Shown here piece after piece: positions 27,301 through 39,300 of a DNA stretch of 64,000 nucleotides. How positions within the stretch are numbered: the first letter of the stretch is position 1; each line of letters starts with the position of its first letter. The DNA is from Lytechinus pictus (lineage: Eukaryota > Echinodermata > Echinoidea > Temnopleuroida > Toxopneustidae). The stretch is taken from positions 34,115,901-34,179,900 of the forward strand of contig NC_087249.1 in assembly GCF_037042905.1 (NCBI RefSeq), given 5' to 3'. The notes below the pieces were generated by a model. It saw only the letters and a program-made list of their open reading frames with translations. It searched no databases and was not told the DNA's origin. The translations under genes were made by a program, and so were the position numbers.

Positions 27301-30300
27301 AATTGAAGATGAAAATTGTATTTATCACCCAAGTTTATAACCACAGTAGTGAGTTTTTCTTAATCTAGTTTCTACTGGTCAGCAGGGCAAGAAAATTATA
27401 ACAAAACAAATGAAAATGATAAAAACCAATAAACATGCATGTACTCTATTAATAAAATGTACAAGGGTAGGAATAATACCTTTGTTTCCTGCATTCCAGC
27501 AGTCATATTCAACATTCCTGTACATATCTGGATCCAAAGCCTTGGCTACCTTGTAAGGCAGAGGAGGACGTCTTTTTTCTATCCTCAGTCTTCCAAACCT
27601 GTCGCGTTCCTCATCCTGTTGATAAAACAAAAGAAATATCTATGTGTTTTGGGTACTCTTATATTATTAACATAGGGGGTGATTTCATGAGATTTTTTTT
27701 TCAATTTTTTTTTTTTTTTTGGGGGGAAGAGATTCTTTTCCGTAGGCTCTTGTACAAACTTTGAAAATCAGGATTGCTAGTTTGCAACCAACGAGCATTA
27801 ATATGTGATGGGGATCTAAGAGATGCTTTTGAGATGATCTAATTGAAGAAACTAGGCCCAACAGGATAAAGTAAAATATTGAATGATTTCAATGTACCAA
27901 TCATTAATTTGTTAAGACACTACAGATGATGATGTACATGTATATTGATGTCTCTTAATTTAATGACCGATCTTCCCTCTCAACAGTTTTATTGATAACA
28001 TTTGCAATACAAACACACATACACATTACCTGGAGATTTAATCATGTTGCACCCACGCAATACATATATTTTTTTATTTCATGCTATTCAGACAAAAGAT
28101 TCCTTGACTATCCTTATCCCATATATATATATATATATATTTTTTTTTTTTGGGGGGGGTGGGGGTTCAGACTGTCTTTCTTAACCCCAAACAATTGCTT
28201 AGCCAGGGTTAACACCATAACTCCGGACTATTGCACTGCTCATGAATATTGTTTTGCCAAACAACACACATTTAACGTGAACTTCAACTTCTGTGAATGG
28301 CTAATGCTTACCCCCCCCCCCCCCTTTCCTAAGCCTGGTTAGGTTTCAGACTACAGCTCAAAATACCATAATTGCCTGGCTAGAATAAAGCTGGCTAATC
28401 CTGCTTTTTAGCAAGGGCAGACTGTACATTGGTATTTATCATGTAAGCCTAATTTTGTAAAAATTTGTCTGAAACCAAAGTGGGCTGAGCTTAAACATGG
28501 AAAATAGGTGGGGCTAATTTCCTGGGGTTAAGGAAAATGATTACTAGAAAGCATATTTGAGTCTACATCTTCAGTACTCCTTGAATATATAATAGAAGCT
28601 TTCAATGATCAAGACATAATTTTTTTTTTTCTTTTCATTGTCCCTAGAATAATTTAATACCTCATGTCTCCTTGGCGATCGTTGATTGAGTGAATCTCCT
28701 CCTGCATTAGGCCCATGATCTGAGTATCCATAATGTCTTGAATGGGGCTTCTTGCCTGGTGAGTTCCGTAAGACCTCTACAGCTTCATCAGCCTCCTTGG
28801 CAATGTTGAACACTCTCTTGTATAAGATCTCATAGACAATGGCTGTATCATAGAAAAAAGCAAAATTACATTACAATGTTGAATACTCTTTTGTATAAGA
28901 TCTCATACACAATGACTATCATAGAAAGGAAAAATATTAATATACAAATAATGTTTATGAGTGCAATGGACAGAATACTTCATGAGGTGAAAGATGAAAT
29001 GATCCATTCAACAAGGAGTAGCCGAGTTGAATGGATCATTCATTTCATCTATCACCGAATGAAGTATTCTGTCCATTGTACAAATGAAAAGAACATTCAT
29101 TATTTGGTTTATATGACACTTAAATTCTTTTTCATATGATATTTATGAATTTCGATGTAAAATATATATGCTTAGGCAGAGCGAGCTCGATCTTTGATTA
29201 TCGCGTACATACAACATGCGCGCTGCAAACACGGATGGTTTTATAGGGTTTCACTGTCTCGGTGTGCGCGTGCAATGGACAAACTAGTATGGATCCAAAA
29301 TTGCACGTTGAATGGATCCAAAATTGCATGGTTGATGACGTCATTGTAAAATGGGCTGAATGATTGATATCGAACATCAAATCAAATGACAAGGATCTAT
29401 CCAAGTGTCATAAAAATTACAATGTTGAATACTTTCTTGTAGAAGATCTCATACAAGGGCTGTATCATAGCAAGGAGCAAAATAAAACCCTTGAAGGTGA
29501 AGCTGGACACATGCACTTTCATCATTTTTACCTTCAGATTTCATTCACATAAGTGCTTTGATAAGGCATATATACGTTTGTTCATTGTTCAAGAAATATC
29601 ACAACAATATGCAATCTGAAAAGAGAATACAATCATGTAGGCCTATACAAATAGATTGCATAAAAGTCAAGTTCCAAGAATGCTATGACAAATTTCCTTT
29701 AACAAACAGCACAATTTCAGTCGCTTATAACAAGATTTTAACATGCTGCTGACAATCCCTCTTATGACCTACAATAAATCCTTCAAGTTGTATATACTTA
29801 CACTGACACACCCCAAGACTATTCTGGTACTGCTTGGTGAATACACTGTCATAATGATTATTGTTGGAGAAACATAGAAGCACCTAGAATGAAACACAAT
29901 TTAAAATACATGTAACCACATATCACAATAGTTTGACTTATTTCTTTTGTAAAAAAACAGTGAAATCAAAAATTCAGTGAAGCCATTAACACATTTTTTT
30001 GTAAAAGTACTCTTCTAACTCATACAGAGATGAATGATAATATACAAATAATGAATGTTTATGAGTGCAATGGACAGAATACTTCATGAGGTGAAAGATG
30101 AAATGATCCATTCAACGAGGCTTAGCCAAGTTTTGTTGATTGGTGGGGATTTTTTACCTGATTGCTAAGAAAGCATGAATGCTTGTAAGCAAGCAAACCA
30201 ACCAGAGGACCGACGGCTTAAGGTCCTCTCCAAAGGACCTGGTAATGAGGATTAATGCCTTACCAAAGGGCACTAGCGCACCAAGTGGGAATCGAACCCG

Positions 30301-33300
30301 GGTCACCGGAATACGAATCCCCCGCTCTACCGACTGAGCTATCGCGCCTCCTGAATGGATCATTATTTCATCTTTTACCGAATGAAGTATTCTGTCCATT
30401 GCACTCATAAACATTCATTATTTGGTTTATATGACACCTAATTTTTTTTTTTTTCATATGAAATTTATGAATTTCGATGCAAAACATGGTCATGCAGTGT
30501 GAGTTCGGTCTGTTGATTGTAACATCATTACAACATGCTCACTGCTGGTGCCTACATGAGCTGCAGCTGCAGTCTCGGTGCGCGCGTGCAATGGACAAAA
30601 TCGTATGGATCCATAATTGCACGGTTGATGACGTAATTTATTGCAAAATGGGCTGAATGAACGATATCAAACAACCAATCAAATCACAAGGATCTATCTA
30701 GGTGTCATATAAATAACAAGTGGAACGCCTCTGGCAGTCTCGCCTGCATTACGCTATTTAATATAGCAGCAGTGCTAACTTTGAAAACTACTATAAAATA
30801 ATCATTCACAAAAACACCATTCATATAATGACATAATACCACGTTCATTGACCATAGATGACATTTGAACGGTGACTTAAGACTTGTCAACTACACCCAT
30901 GTCCACATTTCATTCACTCTATCCATAAACTTTCAAAGTTATGATGGCAATTCAACAATTACCCCAACATGGCCTAAGTTTATTGACCTTAAATGACCTT
31001 TCACCATGGTCATGTGACCTGAAACTCGTACAGGATGTTCAGTGATACTCGATTACTCTTATGTACAAGTTTTATGAACAAGATCCATAAACCTTCAGAG
31101 TTAGGATGGTAATTTAACAAATACCCCCAACACGGCCAAAGTTCATTGACCTTAAATGACCATTGGCCATGGTTTCATGACCTGAAACTCAAAGGGGATG
31201 TTCAGTGATACTTGATTACTCTTATATCCCAAGTTTTATGAAATAGATCCATAAACTTCAGAGTTAGGATGGTAATTCAACAAATACCCCAAACACGGCC
31301 AAAGTTCATTGACCTTAAATGACCTTTCACCATGGTCATGTGACCTGAAACTCGTACAGGATGTTCAGTGATACTCGATTACTCTTATGTCCAAGTTTTA
31401 TGAACTAGATCCATAAACCTTCAGAGTTAGGATGGTAATTTAACAAATAACCCCAACACGGCCAAAGTTCATTGACCTTAAATGACCGTTGACCATGGTA
31501 CCTGAAACTCGCACAGGATATTCAGTGGTAATTGATTAACCTAATGTCCAAGTTTCATGAACTAGATCCATAAATTTTCAAAGTTATGAAGGTAATTCAA
31601 CAAATACCCCCAACTTGGCCAAAGTTCATTGACCCTAAATGACCTTTGACCTTGGTCATGTGACCTGAAACTCAGGAAGGATGTTCACTAATACTTGATT
31701 AACCTTATGTCCAAGTTTCATGAACTAGATCCATAAATTTTCAAAGTTGTGAAGGTAATTCAACAAATACCCCCAACTTGGCCAAATTTCATTGACCCTA
31801 AATGACCTTTGACCTTGGTCATGTGACCTGAAACTCAGGAAGGATGTTCACTAATACTTAATTAACCTTATGTCCAAGTTTCATGAACTAGATCCATACA
31901 TTTTCAAAGTAATGATAGTAATTCAACAAATACCCCCAACTTGACCAAAGTTCATTGACCCTAAATGACCTTTGATCTTGGTCATGTGACCTGAAACTCG
32001 AGCAGGATGTTCACTAATACTTGATTAACCTTATACCCAAGTTTCATGAACTAGGTCCATATACTTTCTAAGTTATGATGTCATTTCAAAAACTTAACCT
32101 TAGGTTAAGATTTGATGTTGACGCCGCCGCCGCCGTCGGAAAAGCGGCGCCTATAGTCTCGCTCTGCTATGCAGGCGAGACAAAAACATTGTTTGGATGA
32201 TTTTACAGATAGCTCTAAATAGATTTTCCTATGGTGCCAATATTTTTACTTTCTACATTTCCAACCCACTCAACATTATGACTTGATTTGTACCCTCTCT
32301 ATCAATATCAAACTTTTGTTTCAGATTCTAGTAATTTACTACAATGATTAACAATTATAGAAAAACATTATAGAAATTACTTTGAATTGGTAAGAAAAGG
32401 GGATAAATAGGCTGATGGGCTACTGTTCATAGATAGGCCCTTAACATGTTATTTTCAAGAATATAGTATCTTGATACAAACGTGAGCGAAATATCGACTT
32501 GTTCCCCTTATATCCCCCTCCCCTGCACATTCATTGAAGGACAAGTCCACCCCAACAAAAAGTTAATTTGAATAAATTGGGAAGAATCTAACTTGTATAA
32601 CACTGAAAATTTAATCAAAATCAGATATGAAATACAAAATATCTTAATTTTCCCCCTGTGGTCCAGTCAAGTTGGTCATTATTGTCAAATTCATGAAAAG
32701 TGAAATATTGTATAATTCAAACAATAAAAGACAAAAAAATAGTGAGGGACATCATCGACTCTCTCATTTGCATATCACCGAGTTGTGTATTTAACTATTT
32801 TGTGAAAAATAAGCGAAACTTTACAATGCACAACTTTCTAATTTACATCCGATTTTGATGAATTTTTCAGTGTATGCTTGCTTGATATTTCTCTATTGAT
32901 TCACATCAACATCTTTCTGGGGTAGACTTGACCTTTGAGAACCACCACTATAGATGTACTTAATATTTATCAGGATGACTGTTTTCAGAAAAATAATTGA
33001 CATTGAAGTTTGTATATAAAATGGTGATTGAATTTTCGTACATTATTAAGCTGCAATAAGTATAAGTTTGACTTCATTTTATGAACTAAAATTTGTTAAT
33101 ACCCTTTTTACACATGACTATCAACATCTTTTGTTTATGATTTTTGTATGAAGAAAATCTTTAACCCTTAACAAATTGCAAAGTAAATGCCATTGCCATT
33201 TAATGAAGACTTAATGTACAAAAGATTGAAAAAGCTCTATGTAATTATTCAATCAGATCATTTAGAGCCTTTGAAAGGCTTCAGGAAAATCTAGGTAATC

Positions 33301-36300
33301 CTTTTGAATCTCTATCTATTGTTAACATCTGCACAAGTATCCTGACAGGAAATTCTTTCTTTCTGACAATGTGTGATGGCTTTGCATTTAACAATCAAAG
33401 AGACTCCCAACACCTCCTGATCAATGATTATGAAATCAGGATGAATTAAAGTCACAAAAGAAGTTAAAAAAGGCAGGCTAACATTCTTTTGCTGCATCAT
33501 TAACAATATCCTCTTAAACTACTCTCACATGCCTCAATACAAGTCTCACTTTTGAACTATGAATACCCACATCATCCTGCTCCTCAGACAAAGCCAATGG
33601 CAAACAAACTGAGAGGCCTGCCACTCTAGTATTTTTAATTCAAACATTTTCTGACTTTTTATTCAGAAACTATTTGATCAATCTGTTACATGTTTGGCAA
33701 TGTTGAAGGCAGGTTACTTTTGCATAAAATCAATTGTCTCCTTTCAACCTGTCAAAGATCAGATTCTGTACAAGGTTCTGTACATCTACTGTATGTAGTC
33801 AATGCACTTGGTATTAGAAATTAAAAAGCATGTAAACTCTTTCATTCCGAAAAAAAAACCCACCTTGACTATCATATGCATTTTTGCCGCACCTGTAACT
33901 TGCCCCCCCCCCCAATAAAAGAGTGGTTTTGAAAATGTTTTGCTACACAGGCTCCTTCTGTTCATACATTTTCAACATATATTTCAAATCATTAAAATCT
34001 GATCTCATCAATACTTCCCCTGTAATAATCAGAAAATCCCTGATACTTTTGAGTAAATATGCAAAACAAATGTTAGTTGAGCTATTAATCCCTCCAAATG
34101 ATATCCACAGTTAAATGTAACACAAGCTTCAAATTTACAATATTCTATGTTCTCTGCTCAAAATTAAAGAACCAAGTTTAGAACTTGTTAATAATAGTAA
34201 TAATAATACTCTACATTTTATAGCAATGTATAGGCCTACATCAGAATGATGTCTCTCCGGGCTTTTCACCTATCTATACGTTCAACACTCATCATAACAC
34301 CTTAAGTCATATTAATGCTAATTTTGTTTTTCTTTTGATGCTGTGATAGAAAAGTCGAATAAATGAAACCTACTTTGTTAGGATATCCATTCTGAGTCAC
34401 ATTACTTGGGGGTTTCCCAGGATCTTGATATATGATGAAATCTCTCCTGTGAAAAATAAAAATGTCATGATAATCTTGAGCATGACTCTGCCTAAGAGAA
34501 CATTCAGTTTCATTATTTATGACCAGTACAAAAACATAATATCAGACTACCACAGAACCACACCATTACTACTGCAGTAGACTGGTAGTATAAGTAGCGG
34601 TAGTAACCTTTGTAGTAGTGGCGGTCGGTATCAGTGTTGCAGTCGTACATTAAGTTGTAGTAGAAGGTGCAGTAGTATCAGCAATTTGAATCTGTCTCGT
34701 ACCACATGGTAAATTTCCTAAAAATCTATTTACAAATACTCAGTCATTGGAGCAGGACAGGTTTTGTAATGTTTTTTGGGGGAAGACCAAAGTTCTTTTT
34801 TTGGGGGGGTCTTTTGACTTCAAATACTTATCAAATGTACAAAAAAAACCACTAAGCTGTCATATGAGCTGTTCCCTTTCCAAAAAAAAAAATCTACCAG
34901 TACATGAATGACATTTGCTTTCTCTTCTCCCATGCCTTACTCTTTCTACAAAAATTGGGCAACATCCAATAGACAGGAAACTTGTATTGCACAATACTAA
35001 ACATACTCCTCTTTTGTTTATTACACATTTAACATGTGCACATACTGTACATACACGTATCACAGAACTTGGAAAGTATTTCTGTTTACAATTTAAAAGA
35101 AAAAGAATTGAATGCAATAAAAGGTAGTCTTCGAAGAATAACTAGAAGAATACAAACATACAAACTTCTTCTTTATTATTATCATTCAAAAGACTAATAG
35201 TATGTTACTTTTGTTTAAAGAATTTTATACAATTATGTAATTGATGTATACAATCGTTTAATTGAAAGCATTCAAGATTCAAGATTGAATTGAAAGCATT
35301 CAAGATTCAAGATTGAGCATACAGATTTATTACCATGAAAGTGAACACACTTCAATCTTCCATTATATGCGTACTATGTACTGCAGAGCCAGATAATAGA
35401 GACGTTAAAACGTGAAAGAATGCATTCTTTTTCAATGGACGCTCATAAACCATAAACAATTTTAACAATGCTGCTTACGTTATGAAAAATGTCAATTCAA
35501 TCTATAAAAGGAATAGGCAAGCCCCAACTTTTTCAATCATTTTGGTATGTTGTAGGGCCCCAAATTACAATTCTCACAAGCATTCACAATAAAAACACTC
35601 CAGCCTGGAAAAAAATATAATTCTGCAATGATCTCCTGTGTGGTTTACTGTTTTAGACTACAGTATAAAAATGTTTTCCATTCACATGCTATAACAGGAA
35701 ACAGAGTCTTACTTGTACATTAATGACAAAGCACTGATTTCCACTTGACCAGCCCATTCCTGTAAAGGGGAAACCAGGTAAATATTAATACAGGAAAAAA
35801 ATACTGTCAAATATTTACTGGCAAAGAAGCAATAAGATTTGTTAATGCTTTTGAATGTTTTTAACTGTTAAAACAATTCGGGGAAACCCCATAAACTCAA
35901 TCACAAGTGCATAAATCAACACTTAACATTCATCACTATTCCATCAATAGAAAACAATACATTACTATTTATATGACTTTTTATTCTTGTTGGCAATAAA
36001 GAATTTTCAACATTGAATTTTACTGGGTTTGCTTCTAAACTCTTATCTTTCATTAAAGAATATAATAAATTATGTGGTTGATGAAAGACCCATTTTTGAT
36101 TTAAGTACATAAAATGTGAATTTCAGTAAATAAAAATCTTACTTCAGAGCAATTTTCATCATGTATCAGTAAAATTAATTGAAATTTTTTTTTTAATCTC
36201 TTTGTACATGTATGCATGCACTTGTTATTTCCATATCATCTTGGTTTGTGTCACAAAATATCACCCTCAATATGTTGAAACAGGGGCTGATTCACCAGAG

Positions 36301-39300
36301 GAGGATAGGGGCAATTTTGCAACAAGAATTACAAGGAAAAAAGTGAGCACCACTCGTATGGAGGATTTTCCTGTAAATGTTTTGAAAAGCAAATAAATTC
36401 AAAAAAATTGTTTCAGAGGGTGCAGGGAGCTCCATACCTGATCATATATGTTCTTAGATCAGAAGAATCATTTTGACAATATAGACTTAACTTTGAAAAT
36501 ACTTTTATTTTAATTTCAATCAATTCAAGAATAACACCAAATTAACACAAATGGGGTTTTCTTCAACTTTACACAATTTCCATAATTTTGCAACAAGAAT
36601 TACAAGGGAAAAGGTGAGCATCACTCATATGGAGGATTTTCCTGTAAATGTTTTGAAAAGCAAATTAAAAAAATGTTTCAGAGGGTGCAGGGAGCTCCAT
36701 ACCTGATCATACGTTCTTAGATCAGAAGAATCATTTTGACAATATAAACTTAACTTTGAAAATACTTTTATTGTAATTTCAATCAATTCAAGAATAACAC
36801 CAAATTAACACAAATGGGGTTTTCTTCAACTTTACACAATTTCCATAATTTTGCAACAAGAATTACAAGGGAAAAGGTGAGCATCACTCATATGGAGGAT
36901 TTTCCTGTAAATGTTTTGAAAAGCAAATAAAAAAAATGTTTCAGAGGGTGCAGGGAGCTCCATACCTGATCATACGTTCTTAGATCAGAAGAATCATTTT
37001 GACAATATAAACTTAACTTTGAAAATACTTTTATTTCAATTTCGATCAATTCAAGAATAACACCAAATAAACACAAATGGGGTTTTCTTCAACTTTCCAA
37101 AATTTTCATATGAAACCCCAGTATATTACCTTTGCAGTCTGCAATTTGTCTAGGTGCTGTTCGAATGGACCTTCAACAAACTGAAATATAAAACAAGCAA
37201 GAAAAAAAACGAACTGTGAATACAAATAGATAAATAGACAACACAACAACCTTTGCTTCTGACAAGATTAACAGATCTACATCACGTTTTATGAATTAAT
37301 TTGAAGCTGGATTAAATTTCACAATATTCATTAAGACTTTGGATGGGGGTAACCTGTGCTAAAGAGAAGGTACTTGAAAGAGGGAAAATAGTAAGTTGTG
37401 ATTTTTTTTCATAGCATGCATTCATATTTGATTTATGTATTTGTGAAATCCCTTTATTTGAAGATGTTTTAATTTGTTACACTCCAGGTACATATTTTCA
37501 GTTTTTTTAAGGCACAAAGAATTACATACATGTATTCCATATTTTTAAGTTTGGACAAGCTACAAACCTAGTAACAAGTGGAACGCCTCTGGCAGTCTCG
37601 CCTGCATTACGCGATTTTAATATAGCAGCAGTGCTATCTTTGAAAACTACTATAAAATAATAATTCACAAAAACACCATTCATATAATGACATAATACCA
37701 CGTTCATTGACCATAAATGACATTTGAACGGTGACTTAAGACTTGTCAACTACACCCATGTCCACATTTCATTCACTCTATCCATAAACTTTCAAAGTTA
37801 TGATGGCAATTCAACAATTACCCCAACATGGCCTAAGTTTATTGACCTTAACTGACCTTTGACCTTGGTTTTGTGACCTGAAACTCACAGGGGATGTTCA
37901 GTGATACTTGATTACTCTTATATCCCAAGTTGTATGAGCTAGATCCATAAACTTTCAGAGTTAGGATGGTAATTCAACAAATACCCCTAACACGGCCAAA
38001 GTTCATTGACCTTTAATGACCTTTGACCATGGTCATGTGACCTGAAACTCGTACAGGATGCTCAGTGATACTTGATTACTTTTATGTACAAGTTTTATGA
38101 ACTAGATCCATAAACTTTCAGAGTTAGGATGGTAATTTAACAAATATCCCCAACACGACCAAAGTTCATTGACCTTAAATGACCATTGACCATGGTCATG
38201 TGACCTGAAACTCGCACAGGATATTCAGTGGTACTTGATTAACCTAAAGTCCAAGTTTCATGAACTAGATCCATAAATTTTCAAAGTTATGATGTTAATT
38301 CAACAAATACCCCCAACTTGGCCAAAGTTCATTGACCCTAAATGACCTTTGACCTTGGTCATGTGACCTGAAACTCAGGCAGGATGTTCACTAATACTTG
38401 ATTAACCTTATGTCCAAGTTTCATGAAATAGATCCATAAATTTTCAAAGTTATGATAGTAATTCAACAAATACCCCCAACTTGGCCAAAGTTCATTGACC
38501 CTAAATGACCTTTGACCTTGGTCATGTGACCTGAAACTCAGGCAGGATGTTCACTAATACTTGATTAACCTTATGTCCAAGTTTCATGAAATAGATCCAT
38601 AAATTTTCAAAGTTATGATAGTAATTCAACAAATACCCCCAACTTGGCCAAAGTTCATTGACCCTAAATGACCTTTGACCTTGGTCATGTGACCTGAAAC
38701 TCAGGCAGGATGTTCACTAATACTTGATTAACCTTATGTCCAAGTTTCATGAAATAGATCCATAAATTTTCAAAGTTATGATAGTAATTCAACAAATACC
38801 CCCAACTTGACCAAAGTTCATTGACCCTAAATGACCTTTGACCTTGGTCATGTGACCTGAAACTCAGGCAGGATGTTCACTAATACTTGATTAACCTTAT
38901 GTCCAAGTTTCATGAAATAGATCCATAAATTTTCAAAGTTATGATAGTAATTCAACAAATACCCCCAAATTGAGCAAAGTTCATTGACCCTAAATGACCT
39001 TTGACCTTGGTCACGTGACCTGAAACTCAAGCAGGATGTTCAGTAATACTTGATTGACCTTATGTCCAAGTTTCATGAACTAGGTCCATATCCTTTCTAA
39101 GTTATGATGTCATTTCAAAAACCTAACCTTCGGTTAAGATTTTGAAAATAATTCTCCCAACATGGTCTAAGTTCATTGACCCTAAATGACCTTTGACCTT
39201 GGTCATGTGACCTGAAACTCAGGCAGGATATTCAGTAATACTTGATTAAGCTTATGTCCAAGTTTCATGAACTAGGTCCATATACTTTCTAAGTTATGAT

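Noticed and set aside
30276..30350. Possible tRNA gene on the minus strand
   Set aside because: A and B boxes are present, but anticodon, T-stem and acceptor pairings fail, and a SINE body follows. Called as a SINE.
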